Shown here piece after piece: positions 22,471 to 34,262 of a stretch of 64,000 nucleotides of DNA. The notes below the pieces were generated by a model that searched no databases, was not told the DNA's origin, and saw only the letters and a list, made by a program, of their open reading frames with translations. Source of the stretch: Capsaspora owczarzaki ATCC 30864 (Eukaryota; Opisthokonta; Filasterea); NCBI RefSeq assembly GCF_000151315.2, contig NW_011887294.1, forward strand, positions 1,037,951-1,101,950. The letters are read 5' to 3'. A program made the position numbers and the translations under genes. The first letter of the stretch is position 1; each line of letters starts with the position of its first letter.

Positions 22471-23946
22471 TCAAGCATTCGCGCAGCTCGCACACACCCA
22501 GGCACCCTCAGCCGTGCTGGGAAGACCAACACAGGTGTGGTGAAACCAAAGATGACACACATCGCAATCGAGCATGTTGGAGACGCCATCCCAAACCAGG
22601 TTGCAAACCATGCACGGCGCGTCAAGCTCGTCTTCGGTGAAATTCACAAAACCAAAGCCATCCAATAGATGGGCGGGCTGCTCGTCAGCCATGCCAGTAC
22701 GGTTTTCGGCAGCTGCGAGAGAGGCGGAAAGCCCCTGGGCGAGGTCAAAGTCGTCGTCGTCGTCGGCGGCAACTTCGGACATGTCTTGCGTGCGCGCCAT
22801 TCGCTGGGCCTCTTTGGCAAGCAACATGGCCTTCCGACTTCCGTTGGGTGCTTTTCGACGAGCAGCGGGAATGCTCCCCGGCTGTTCGGCTGCGGCTTTC
22901 GCCCGTTTCATGCGCCGGTAGGCAATGTTTGTCAGACGAACCATACGCACGCCCAAGCCCATACTCGTGCGCAGGCCCACTCCAGGGCCCAGTGGTACCG
23001 TGGTTGGTGATGCTGCGGCTGGAGTGGCGCCTGGCGACGAGGACCCTTCGTCCAATCGTGCCCGTTTTGGTTGCAAGACCGCGTCGTTGGCGCTGTCGTC
23101 CGAGTCTGTTGTCGAGTCTGGTCGGTTGGCGTACTCTGCTATTTGAAGTTCAAGGTCGCTCAATTTGTATCTGAAGGTGAGAAGCGGGAGGGGGGGGGCG
23201 GAAATGTCAGAAGGCGGAGGATGTCGCGGAATCAGTTATCAAGCGACAGAGCAAAGAGCCAGCCAAGACACGCACAATGCAAGGCAAGCATCGCAGGGCA
23301 TTGCTTCATCATCGCAAGGAGAGTTACCGTAGCCGAATCAGCTCTTCTTTCTTTTCCTCCAAGGAGACTAACAGCGAACTCAAGCTCATCGTCGTGGCAG
23401 CAGCAGGTGTCAACTCGGCCACGACCGCGGTCAAATCAATTGCCTTCCAAACCTCTTCTGGCAGTTCATACCTATCGAGATTGCAAATCGACGTGAGAGC
23501 AGAATAGGGCGAATCATCCCAAAAGCCGAATCACCAGGCTGGCACTCCATCAGTTTGCACAACCTGCATGCACTCACTTTTGTCTATTGATCTCTATCCG
23601 ACGAAGAATCTCGTCTCGAGAGGGCTTTGCTCCAGTGTTGATAATGACACCATGCCGGCGAGTAGCATTCAAGATTCGCGCGTTTTCCAGTCCAATCCTG
23701 TTGAAAGTTGTGTCATATTCGAACCCACCCCCGCCAAACATGTGTGCATACATGCAAACAATAGCCAAAAACATTCACGAGTAGTGGATGAGTGATTGCA
23801 CCTGCGATTCTGCTGCTCGCGTCTGCTTACACGGTCGGATCCATGTGCAGGCCGGCAAACTCGGCGGTCGATTGCTGACCCAAGATACGTTGCGTTTGTG
23901 ACGACAGCTGTGCGACCGTCTTACCCTGCAGACAGCCGCTGCGGAC

Positions 23947-23982
<36 letters not shown>

Positions 23983-24340
23983 ATTGAGTGAAACAGCAAA
24001 GCGCGCACCAGAACAGAACGCTCACGCTTGGGGGTTTGCACCTTCGCACAATGTCCGACCATTGGCCCATGCCAAACTTCATCAATGCTTTGCACAGAAT
24101 CTGCGAGTCGCGTGCCTCCCATCCTGCGAGCATCAGAACAAGCACAAGCGACGAACGTGAACTGAGTGTTTTTTTGCGCGGTTTTTTTCGTTTTGGCGCC
24201 AAAAACTGCAAGGCTGTCTTCTCGGTGCAGTCTGGCTTTGCCAGCACAGCAAGGCCGACGCTACATTGTGACAAACCTGGTGACAACGACACATTATAGA
24301 GCGAGCTGCTCGCGTTACTGCGAACGACCAGCGATCGCAT
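22471..24340 (-). CDS. SANT/Myb-like and PHD-finger protein, probable chromatin factor
   Basis: Six exons: 24340-24277, 24123-24026, 23925-23831, 23697-23578, 23471-23328, 23170-22471; 406 aa. Residues about 20-60 look like a SANT helix-turn-helix ('WEARDSQILCKALMKFG' then 'GQWSDIVRRC'). A conserved-looking block follows ('VAQLSSQTQRILGQQST'), then a coiled segment, an acidic region with a DDDDD run, and a C-terminal PHD finger. The finger is C4HC3: 'CMVCNLVWDGVSNMLDCDVC' continuing 'HLWFHHTCVGL' and 'WVCASC'. PHD fingers of this kind read histone H3 tails. I do not recognise the orthologue: ING proteins have a C-terminal PHD but no SANT. All junctions keep phase from ATG to TGA, so the gene model is good although the name is not. 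Confidence 0.8.
23951..23979. repeat. (GA)n microsatellite in an intron of the SANT-PHD gene
   Basis: About 14 GA units (TC on the gene strand), forming part of the polypyrimidine tract before the exon that starts at 23925. Confidence 0.9.
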
Positions 24341-24687
24341 CCGACTGTTGAAACAACGAGACTGCGAGAGAGACTGAGCTCCCGTATGTGTACCGTTCTC
24401 GCATCTCCGCTTTTGGTGCCTTTGAATTTTATTTTGATTCTGGCTGGTTTTGGCGTTTACCACACGAATTCGCGACTCGTCCAACTGACACAATTCGCGA
24501 GACAGAGGAGAGGGGTCCTTTGATAGCGTTTTCATTGGAGTGTTTTTTCCAACCAATAATTCGCCTTCTTCCCCACTCCCCACCCCATTGTGTCGCTTCG
24601 TGATGACTGATACGTGCGCTTCCCCATCCATCCATCTCGAATTTCCCCCCTTTCACTCGATCGGATCGTTGTTGACGTGGCTCATTC

Positions 24688-24738
<51 letters not shown>

Positions 24739-24821
24739 CTTACTGATTTTTCCAATTCCAATCGTTTTTCCTCTCATTTCTTTCGTTTCGTTTTGTCGAT
24801 TCTGCACAACCCAACCACACC
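24341..24821. other. divergent promoter of SANT-PHD and ORMDL genes with a 48-T run
   Basis: 480 bp between divergent start codons. An uninterrupted T run spans 24691-24738, about 85 bp upstream of the ORMDL ATG; such tracts exclude nucleosomes in yeasts. No coding region seen. Confidence 0.5.
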
Positions 24822-25096
24822 ATGTCTGGCGACGAAGCGTCTTCTTACAACAACCCGAACGAGGTCTGGCTGCACGGCAAGGGCGCTTGGCTCGCGTACA
24901 TCCTGCTGCTGGTCGTCCTGCGACTCGCGTTCGCGTCCGTCCCGTTCCTCTCGGTTCCCGTCTCCTTCACCCTGACCAACGTCGTTCACAACATGGTGAG
25001 TTTCTTTGTTCAAGTCGTTTGAAGTCCATTCAGTTCGATTCGCTTCCCTTTCCCTTCATATCCAGCTTGGTCTGGAAGAAGTGCAATGGAGACGTG

Positions 25097-25132
<36 letters not shown>

Positions 25133-26072
25133 ATTTATTGAATGTATTTCGGAGCTTTGAAGCTGCTGCTAGTGGAAGGAGGCTGGAGAGTCAGCCAAGA
25201 TGTGCCTTGCTTTCGCTAGGGTGACTGGGAGTCAAATGGGGTGCAGGGAATCGGCGAAGATCGTGTTAAACGGGGCTTTTTGGGAAAGTCGCGGCACAGC
25301 AAAGGCTCTCTCTGCTCATCACAGCCCCTCAGCCACTGGGGATCAGTAGAGATGGCGAGTGGCAGAGTGATGCTGACGTCGATGCCAGTGCAAGCGTTGT
25401 GGGCATGGATCCGATGGAACTGCACAAAAATGTCGAGCGTTTGTCATCACTTTGATTCGTCCCGCCGTCTGATCGTTGATGACCGGGCATAGGGTGATGA
25501 TGGAAACTAGAATCATGGTGATTTTGGTGGTCGTGCTTGTGTATCTCAGTGCTATTGGGACTAGTGGCACCAGGGATGTGGTGTCATTCTGCAATGATCC
25601 TTCGCACTCACCTCATCTCTCGATCACGCCAAAATCGATCTGCCCTGTGACTCTACAGCTGTCGTTCTACCTGTTCCATCTGATGCGAGGAACTCCATTC
25701 GTATCTGCGGATCAGGGCGAGTCGGCTCGTCTGACCCAATGGGAGCAGATTGATGCTGGCGCGCAATTCACCAACACGCGCAAGTTCCTGGCTGCCATCC
25801 CGATCGTGCTGTACGTGACACGAGCTCTTGTGTGCAAAGCCTGCCGAGCGGCTCGTTTGCAGTACTCATCTCCCTCTCTTGATTTTCTTGGTGTGTTTGT
25901 TTTCTGTTGTTGCAGGTTTTTGTTGACAAGCCACTACACCGAGTACGATCCCGTCCTCTTTGCCATCAACTTTGTGTCGCTGTGCATTGTCATGGTTGCC
26001 AAGCTGCCCCAGATGCACAAGGTCCGGTTATTCTGGTTTTTCGGACGCAAGTTTGTCGACCACGAAAAGTAA
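24822..26072 (+). CDS. ORMDL: ORMDL/Orm family ER protein, regulator of sphingolipid synthesis
   Basis: Three exons: 24822-24995, 25659-25810, 25916-26072; 160 aa, the usual family length. Matches human ORMDL3 throughout: 'NPNEVWLHGKGAWLAYILL', 'FLSVPVSFTLTNVVHNM', 'RGTPFVSADQGESARLTQWEQ', 'GAQFTNTRKFLAAIPIVL', 'YTEYDPVLFAINFVSL' and 'LPQMHKVRLFW'. Four hydrophobic segments are visible. In animals and fungi ORMDL binds serine palmitoyltransferase in the ER membrane and restrains it when ceramide is high. Intron 1 is 663 bp with T runs at about 25100-25131, which is long for this region. The stop is followed by an AATAAA at about 26382. Confidence 0.96.
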
Positions 26073-26418
26073 AAATTCGCAGCAAAATCCATCTTTGCAC
26101 GGCCCCCCCTTGCTGTTGATGTTCTACGTTGCACTCTCGCCGATACCATACTAGTGTGCATGTATTCAGTCGTTGTGTGCACGCGTTTGTGCCAAACAAT
26201 TCGTATTTGTTGTGACTCGCGTTGTTACGAAACTATTGTCTTGTTTCTGTGTTTCATGTTCATTGATGTAGTACGAAATAGCTCATCGCCTTCATTTTTC
26301 GGACAAAGCCATTTTAGCACAAGAGCGCAAAAACCCCTCCATTCAAGAGAGACAGACAAACAGACACTGTAATTGATGGAAAATAAAAATACAAGTCGAG
26401 CAAAACCAAATACCAGAG
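26073..26418. other. 3' UTRs of convergent ORMDL and RBBP6 genes
   Basis: 346 bp between convergent stops. AATAAA at 26382-26387 on the plus strand could serve ORMDL. Nothing else seen. Confidence 0.5.
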
Positions 26419-29400
26419 TCACTTTTTGCTGCTCGAGCGATCTCGATTCCGGCCGTCTCGCCCCGAGTCGCGACTCGAATGGCGAGATGAATCTTTGCTG
26501 GATGAGTGCCTGTCGCTTGAGCTCAAAGCTCGATCGTGATCATGGCGGCTGCTGCTGCTGCTGCTGCTCGAATTTCCGTGGCTGCTCGAATCGTTGTCGC
26601 TCCTTGTACGGTCCTTGGAGGAAGAGGAGGACGAGTCGGATCGATGGCTATGACTGCGGTCGCGATCGCGCTCAGAATCGCGACGACTGCTGGAACTGGA
26701 GCGGTCGCTCTTGGAGTTGCGGCTAGAGTCTTCGTCATCGCGCTCTCGCCTCGACTCGGATCCATCGCGCTCCCGCCGTGAGTCTTTCGACGACGATCGC
26801 TCGCGGTCATCCCGACTCGAGGTTCGACGCGACTCGCGGCTCGAATCTCGGCGCCCATCCTCGTCTCGGCCGCTTCGCTCGTGCGACTCGCGGTCTGCTC
26901 TCTGCTCGGAATCGTCGCGCTCGACATCTCGACTTGAGCTTCGGTGTCGATCGCGCTCTCTGTGCTCAGGGGACGAAGACCGCTCGCGTTTTCTGTTGCA
27001 AAAATAGGGTTTGGCACAAAAAACCGACAAACAACAACAACCGAAAAAAAAAAAAAAATGAGCCATCAGCAAAAAATATCACAGTTTCCACTTCCAACAA
27101 TTTATTTGCACTCCTTCATGTCTAACCTGGGGTGGTCCGATCCGTCTTCATCGTCATTGCGTCGCCGACGACGATCTTCGGAATCGCCGCCACGGGTTCC
27201 GCGGGTTTGATTCTTTTGCTGTAGTTGCTGCTGGTAGCGCATTTGCTGCGCAACCCACGGTGGAATGCCTGGGTACCGCGGTCCTCCAGGTACCATCCCG
27301 GGTGGTGGAGGCATGCCAAACGGCGGCGGCCGGAAGCCTGGCGGGACCATGAACGGCGGAGGGAATGGCATGCCACCGGGGCGCGGCATAAATCCAACTG
27401 GCATTGGCATGAATGGGGTGGGGTGGAAGCCTGGTGGGAATGCTTGCATGGCGGCAGCTGGGTAGGATGGGTGAGATTCCGCATTTGGTGCCGGTGAACG
27501 TGAGCGTGAACCAGAGCGCGAGTGTGAACCAGAGCGCGAGCGCGAACGACCTCTTGGTGATTCAGGCGAATCATTGTCGTTGCCATCTTGTTGCGGCGAG
27601 CACGGGGAGCGTGGTGAGCGTGGTGAGCGTGGTGAACGCGGTGAACGCGGTGAACGTGAATCGGAGTCGGCCATGGGAGAAGCAGGAGCAGATGTCGAAG
27701 CTGCATCTCCCGCGGTCACAGAGTCGGAGGAATGGACAGCGACTTCAGATTCGGCGACTTCCTTGGCTTCAACAGCCATGGGTTGTGGCGCCTCCGCCCT
27801 TTCGGCAGGAACACTCGCGTTCAATGGCTCGGCCTTGGCGGGAGGTGCAGCCAGTTGTGCAGGCAGCGGTGCAGGCAGCGGTGCGGAGAACATTGGAGCA
27901 AGAAAGTCTGCATCAAGCTCTGTCGGAGCGTTCACAGATGGGTGTGCTGGGGCGGATGCCGGGGCTGTGGCCAGCGGTGCAGGAGGGACAGGCACCTCGA
28001 CAGTTTTGCCGGCTTGGAAGAGCGCAATTTGACGTCGCAGTTTCTGGTTTGGCGCGACATCGTCCTGGCTGACGTCTTGCTTGCACATGAAGCAATGAAA
28101 GTGTTCAGATATGTGGTTCCGGATGCCTGCAAGGGGGGGGTGATTCGTGTGCCATTGGTTTTTTTGATTGATTTAGGAAAGCACAAGATGCAGATTGTGT
28201 GGTTTTCGAATTGGAACAAAGTAAGCAATTCCAGCAGTAGCGGTAGCAGCAGCAGCAGCCCCTCAACTCTTGGTCAAGGAACATAAGCAAATCCACAAAT
28301 GTTTGTACCCTCTCGCTCGCCCCTTTCAACTTACACGAATCACAAAACGTCGTCGAGCAGCAATCAACAGAGACAGCGTTGTCCATGATCTGGGTGCAAA
28401 TAGGGCAGCGAAGTTCTTCAGGCACGTCGTCAGGAAGTGCGCTGGGTGCACTTGCAGCGAGCTGGCGTTCAAACAAGTCACTGCAACAGGAAAGGCAAAA
28501 AACAAAAACCCAAATCCAAGACACAAAGACCAAGATTAGCAGCAAATCCCTGTAGAATGTAAATTGGCTGCACAGCAATCTCAGTATTCCTAACAATGGA
28601 CACGTACTCGTTCACAGTGGTAATAACAAACGTGCCATCGGCAGCCAACAGGGCACCAGGATTCGCCTCCACCGTTGTCGTTTGCAGGAAACTTTTGGGG
28701 ATGCCAGTCGCACGCTTTGCCTTTGGCTGGTCGTACAGAGGGTCACCGTTCGTCGGGCAGTACTGAATAAAGTGACCTATCCAAGCAAGCACACAAAGGA
28801 GAATGCCATGTTTTCCCCCCAAGCATTGTTGAGCGATTGCACCAGAACAAGAAGGTAGACCCAGAACAACAAGCGGAGGGTTCGGCATAGAGTGAGTGTG
28901 TAAAGAACGGTCAACAAAGAAAAGCATCACCAAAGGAAGCCAGAAGAAAAAAAAAACCCCTCGTAGCAAGAATCGCCGTCGCATCCACGTCCAAGACAAC
29001 AATCACCGCCTCTCCCTTGTTTCTGCCAGGACAGAAACCAAAGAGCAAGAAAGACCAAGCCTAAACCCCCTGCTCATCGGAAGGAAAGACGGTAAAAAAC
29101 AACAACAACAACAACAGCCAAAGACGACAAGCAAATCCAAAGACACGATTCATTGGGATTGCAGAAGCACGACGCTGAAGACGAACACCACAGTGGGACA
29201 GCAGTGGGGTTGGCGAGACAAGGGCAAAGCGCCAACCCCAACGACAGCAGCAAGAATTCACAAGAGAAGCGCAATCACCTGCATATCCACATCGGTTGCA
29301 AACGTAGGTCTCGGGTGGGCGATCCATGGGTCCTGGCATGCGGAAGCCAGGCCGAGCGCCAAAGCGCGGGCCCCCAGCGACGCCTCCGCCTGGGGCGTGG

Positions 29401-29946
29401 AAGGTTGGTCGATGGCCGCCCATTTCGGACGCCGCCAGCGGTCGGTTGGCCGCCGCGGCCAGTGCGGCAGCATTGAACGTTGCTCCCGACAGTGAGCTCA
29501 TCGCCTTGATTCGCTCGTCTTCTGTAGCATTCGGGTTGTGCAAGCTGGCTGTCGCGGCCGCAGCAGCCTTCATGCTCTGTGCTTGAGCGGCAGCAGCCAC
29601 GGCGGGTTTGATCTCGTACCAGTTTCGCTGTGTGGTTGCTGGAATTCGCTTGACTTCGACGGACGTGTTTCTTGCCACGAGTGCGGACTCGTTCGTGTAT
29701 GCTACAAGTGCAAGATTGACGATGAGAGTGGAGCATGAGTGAACAGGAAACCAGACAACGCAGCAAATGGTTCCTTGTGTTACCTTGCTTTGTCTGTGCG
29801 TCAATCACCTCGAGGTCTTCGTTCTGGCCCAGCTTGCTCTGCGTGATGATGGCGCGCTTGAGCTCGAGCAGCGTGATGCCGACGCCGTCAAACTTGACGG
29901 TCGAGCTGTCTGTGCGCGTCTTGAACTTGAAGTAGATGACCGACAT
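26419..29946 (-). CDS. RBBP6: RBBP6/Mpe1-like E3 ligase: DWNN, CCHC zinc knuckle, RING
   Basis: Six exons: 29946-29784, 29701-29279, 28776-28608, 28480-28335, 28126-27127, 26992-26419; 824 aa. Residues 1-75 are a DWNN ubiquitin-like domain ('SVIYFKFKTRTDSSTVKFDG'). The zinc knuckle 'CNRCGYAGHFIQYC' is assembled across the exon 2/3 junction and fits CX2CX4HX4C exactly; it is followed by 'RATGIPKSFL', as in human RBBP6. A RING-type module starts 'LRCPICTQIMDNAVSVDCC' and closes with 'HFHCFMCKQDV'. The rest is Pro/Met-rich, then a tail of about 190 residues of Arg-Ser/Asp/Glu dipeptides. In yeast and humans this family belongs to the mRNA 3'-end cleavage and polyadenylation factor. It is much shorter than human RBBP6 (1792 aa) and lacks obvious Rb- and p53-binding regions. 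Confidence 0.94.
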
Positions 29947-30465
29947 GATAATGAAGATGATGATGCGAGGGGGGGGGGCTTTGGAGGGACGGCCAATCAA
30001 GCGCGATTCACAAGAAGGGCAACTGGGTTGTCTGTGTGTGGTTGGTGGTGGGCTTGGACGAGGACGATGATGGTGATGAAGGTGATGATGATGGAACGTT
30101 GCGAGATCGTTCGTTTATTCGGGATAGTGTGTGCGTTTTTTCACAAAAGCCAAACCACAACTTTCCGTTTCCCAGGTGACTTTTTCTTGCGTCTCTCTGT
30201 GTTTGCTCAACCTTCCATAAGCGACAAACAGCAGACCAACAGAGACCGACCAGAGAAGGGGGAAAAACACAACGCCAATAGAACACTCAATGGAAAAACA
30301 AAAGGAAAAAAAAAAAAAAAGGAAAAAAAAAAGGAAAAAAACAAAAAAAAAAAAAAAAAAAAGGAATAAGCCAAAAACGATTATGGAAGGAGGATGGATT
30401 ATTTTATTATTTTATTATTTTTTCTTTTGTTTGCAGTCCACAAAATCGCATTCAAAACAGACAAA
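29947..30465. other. divergent promoter of RBBP6 and ARPC2
   Basis: 519 bp. A-rich runs at 30305-30363. A T-rich stretch ending TTTGCAG at about 30436 resembles a 3' splice site, so ARPC2 may have a 5' UTR intron. No coding region seen. Confidence 0.45.
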
Positions 30466-32473
30466 ATGATTCTGCTCGAGTTCCAGAACCGCATCATCAA
30501 GGAGGCCCTCCTCGCCCGCGTCGGCGTGTACGTCTGTCTCATGTCTACGTTGCTGTCCTCTGCGCTGCGCACCACTCTAGGCAGGATTGCCATCGCGAAG
30601 GGATTGGTTGAAAAGCGCTTTCCACACCAAAAAAAAAAAAAAAAAAAAATTCTCGCTTTTTTTTTTTATCCAACCCGACGTTGTTGCCGTTCCGCTCTTG
30701 TCGCTCTGCTCTACACGGAGCCTGCTACACCATCCAGCGCTCTCGCTCCTGCGTCTTCGTTGCGGCTGTCTGGGGTGTCTGAGCGTCGATGGCAGCGTGA
30801 AATCGAACGGCACAACCGAAAAAAAAATATGAATGAAAAAAACCCCTCAACCACATCAAAAAGCTGGTCATTCTTGATCGCGATTTCGGCGATCCAGACA
30901 GCGGACGTCACTGGCTGTCGTGCGTGGCGGTTTGAGCAAAGTCATCCATCGCTCGCATCCGCTGGCGCGTGTCCGTCGGCCCTCGTCTGCCGCTGAAATC
31001 TGCAACGATTTCCATCCTTCAATTGAAAAATACTTGGATCGCTGTTTTTTTTTTTTTTCCATTGCCGTTTTATTTTCAAGGTTTTTGTGTGCGTTTGCGA
31101 GCGATGCTGCCGCGACTGCCATCAGGTGCTGCCTGTCATGGTTGTCTCGCCACCTGCGGCATCTGTTTGACGTTTGACGCGAGCAGAACCATCCCTTTGA
31201 GCAGCTGATTTCCATGACTTTTTTTATTTTTTATTTTATTTTTTATTTTTTGATTTTTTATTTCCATTTTGTTTTTCTTCGTTCCTTTTTTTTTTTTTCC
31301 ACTCTCGCGGCATCTCGTCGTCCTCCACTGAATCACTCACTCGCTTGAAAATTTTGCCTTTGTTTGATCCGTGCGTAGTGACAAGCCCGATTCGATCGAC
31401 CTCACGGTCGCAGATTTTGACGGTGTTACCTTCCACATCTCGTCGACTGGCGAGAACAAGTCGGTCGTTCAGGTCTCGATCAGCATCCGCTGCTTCGCCG
31501 AGCTCCAGGCTCACGGCGCCGACGAGTACCTCAAGAAGGTCTACGGCTCGAACGTTGCCCCCACCGAGAACGGCTACAGCTTCACTATTGCCCTTGATTT
31601 CGACAAGCTCCCCGCCAACAAGGGTAAGTTTTTTTTTCCGTGCTTTGGAGACGCTGTTTGCTGATCTGGGGGTGGATGGGTGTTGGAGAATTGGAAACTA
31701 CTCGGCTTTTGATTCATTCTCTGCTGGTTTGAGTGCTGACTTTTTTTGGTGTCCATCACTCTATTCTTTGACTCAACAGACGAGGTCATTAACGATTTTG
31801 CTCTGCTCAAGCGTCACTGCCTCGCTGCTCCTATTGGCAAGTATTTCGACTTGTGCGACAAGGGCGGCGCTGGTGGCGACAAGACTGCTGTTATTTCATA
31901 CCGCGAGGACGAGAAGATCTACCTGAACGCAGAGAAGGACCGTGTTACTGTTGTCTTTTCGGTTCGTTTCCGCGATGCGGACGATGTTGTTCTCGGCAAG
32001 GTCTTCCTGGCCGAGTTTGTTGATGCCCGCAAGCGCCTCAACCAAGCACCCCAAGTGCTTTTCAGCAAGGAGCCCCCGCGTGAAATTGCCGGCGCTGGCG
32101 CATCCGTTGCCGACAACATGAGCTACGTCACCTTTGTGCTCTTCACCCGCCACGTCAAGGGCGCCGAGCGCGAGAACTCGATCTCGCTCGTCCAGACTTT
32201 CCGCGACTATCTCCACTATCACATCAAGTGCTCGAAGGCCTACCTGCACTCGCGTATGCGCGCTCGTGTCACCTCGCTGCTCAAGATTCTCAACCGCGCT
32301 CGCCCTGAGCCTGTCGTGGTAGAGCGAAAGACTGCAACGTACGTAACAACTGGATGGTTGTGTTTTTGGTGTTTTGCGCTTTGTTGTGTTTTCAATTTTT
32401 GCTCACATTGCGCGACCCGCATTGACTCACTCTTGCACATTTTCACAGTGGCAAGACCTTCGCCAAGAAGTAA
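30466..32473 (+). CDS. ARPC2: Arp2/3 complex subunit 2 (p34-Arc)
   Basis: Four exons: 30466-30527, 31379-31623, 31780-32338, 32449-32473; 296 aa, close to the human 300. Conserved blocks include 'MILLEFQNRIIKEALL', 'VADFDGVTFHIS', 'LQAHGADEYLKKVYGS', 'KDRVTVVFSVRFRDADDVV', 'APQVLFSKEPPREI' and 'FRDYLHYHIKCSKAYLHSRM'. ARPC2 and ARPC4 form the core that clamps the mother filament in branched actin nucleation. Intron 1 is 851 bp with several A and T runs. The last exon codes for only eight residues ('TGKTFAKK'), matching the human tail TGKTFSSR. Confidence 0.97.
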
Positions 32474-33194
32474 GCGAAAGTTGGCCGCTGGACCGATCTC
32501 CTTTTGTCTTTTTTTGCTTGAACGCGGTTTGGTTGTCGGAAAAAAAAAAGAAAGAAAAGCTCATTGCTGCTTCACCAACCGTGTTTGTTTCTTGAGTCGT
32601 TTGTTTGTGTCTACTCCCTCTCCTCCTCCTCCCCCCAAATGTCGTGTTGTGCACCTACCCTTATGTGTATTGTGCGTTCTCCTGTACGACCATTTTTGAA
32701 CAGTACATGTCTCTCATTTTTTTTCCCCCCGTCCAGTCGCATGTGTTCTCGATCTGTTTTTCTTTTCTCGTGCATGTAAAACCAAGCATCCAATCTGACC
32801 CAGCAACAAAAAGAAGAGGCGAATGGACGTGTAGTTGGGTTGGCAAAGATCGATCGAATCCACACTTTCTTCCTTCCTCCTTTGGTTTTGAAATCTCCCG
32901 AACGCCCGAGCACATGTTCAGATTTTCAACAAACTCAAAGCCACGCGACGTATTCGCCATCGCAGTTTGATCAAACATGCAAAAAGGCGCACATCCATCA
33001 ACAAACCCAGCCTAAGTCAAACAGAAGGGCGAAAAACAAGAACGCCAACGTTCACTTTTCCTACCTGTCCGAAAAGAATCCTTTATTCGGAATAAATCCA
33101 GGAGCTGCTCACTCCTTCCACGCAGTCCTACCATTTGCTCCTAGTACTTTAAAGTAGGATAGAGCGAGATTGAAAACGACCGTCTCTGACAGCT
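32474..33194. other. intergenic region between ARPC2 and the GT6 gene
   Basis: 721 bp with T/C-rich 3' UTR-like sequence near ARPC2. No ORF with recognisable content. Confidence 0.4.
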
Positions 33195-34262
33195 ATGGTG
33201 GCATTATCTGGTGTATCTCGTCGAAAGCGGCTCGCGTTATTGTGCACCGCAGGGTTTCTGATCTCCCTCGTGCTGAGCTATCTGTTCGCCATTCGCTACA
33301 TTGAAAACCAACGGCGTGCAGAGAAAGAGGCACTGCACGAACGTGTGATTGAGCAGTTTAGTCATGTTCCGACTGCCCAGTGCGCCATGCTCCGTTCCAA
33401 TGCATCGGAGAATGCACATCCTGACGCTGGCAACGCGCAAGCGGCGCCGCTCGTTCCCGGCACAGATCAACTTCGACCCGGCAATCGTTTGCTCACCTAT
33501 AACGCTGCGTGTCCTGTGCCAAAACACACGCTGAACATTGGACTCGTTGTCACTGTCACTGGCCGCTACATGCAGTTCTTCAAGCGCTTTTCGACCTCTG
33601 CCGGCAGCTTTTTCTTCCCGAATCACAACGTGACCATCTTTGTCTTCACGGATCAGCCCCTTCCCCCACTAGATTGGGGCGAAATCTCGCCGACCGTCAA
33701 GGCCATCCCAAAGACCCGGTTGCCCTGGCCGTACGACTCGCTCATGCGATTTGGCACGCTTCTCCAGCACGCCAAAGAGTTTGAAGGCATGGACTACCTT
33801 TACGCCCTCGATGTCGACTTTGCCTTTAATACGTACGTCTGCGAGGACTTTCTCGCAGACCTCGTCGGTGTTCAGAATGGCTACCACCCTGGCACAAAAG
33901 GCACGCCAGACCACAATCCAGCGTCGACTGCGTTCATCGCGCCAGGGACGAACACGCACTACTATGCGGGCGGCGTCTATGGCGGCAAGCATGGGCGCGT
34001 CTTCCAGGTGGCCGAGGCTGTGCACAGCAACATCATGACCGACATGCGCAATCGCGTGATGGCACTGTGGCACGACGAAAGCCATCTCAATCGGTACTTT
34101 GTCGACCACCCGCCATCCATCACGCTGAGCGCAGAGTACTGCTACATGCCATACACCAAGTGGGTGCCGCTTGTGCACTCTTACGCCGAGCTCGGAGTGG
34201 TTGTGCCGCGCATTGTGCACTACGAGTATCTGAAGGCGGATCTTCGCGAGGAGTATGTGTGA
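33195..34262 (+). CDS. GT6-family (ABO/alpha-1,3-Gal type) glycosyltransferase, type II membrane protein
   Basis: Single exon, 355 aa. A short basic N-terminus is followed by a transmembrane helix ('LALLCTAGFLISLVLSYLF'), a stem, and the catalytic domain from about residue 110. The GT6 landmarks are present in order: 'LNIGLVVTVTGRYMQFFK', 'NHNVTIFVFTDQPLP', the metal-binding DXD in 'YLYALDVDFAF', 'HYYAGGVYGGK' and 'ALWHDESHLNRYF'. GT6 enzymes transfer Gal or GalNAc in alpha-1,3 linkage to glycans in the Golgi. The donor-selecting positions cannot be assigned here. Having no intron sets it apart from most neighbours. The family is known mainly from vertebrates and some bacteria, so its history is of interest. 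Confidence 0.88.
   Translation: MVALSGVSRRKRLALLCTAGFLISLVLSYLFAIRYIENQRRAEKEALHERVIEQFSHVPTAQCAMLRSNASENAHPDAGNAQAAPLVPGTDQLRPGNRLLTYNAACPVPKHTLNIGLVVTVTGRYMQFFKRFSTSAGSFFFPNHNVTIFVFTDQPLPPLDWGEISPTVKAIPKTRLPWPYDSLMRFGTLLQHAKEFEGMDYLYALDVDFAFNTYVCEDFLADLVGVQNGYHPGTKGTPDHNPASTAFIAPGTNTHYYAGGVYGGKHGRVFQVAEAVHSNIMTDMRNRVMALWHDESHLNRYFVDHPPSITLSAEYCYMPYTKWVPLVHSYAELGVVVPRIVHYEYLKADLREEYV

Noticed and set aside
24429-24761. Poly-Lys open frame on the minus strand
   Set aside because: Produced by the 48-T run; no coding support.
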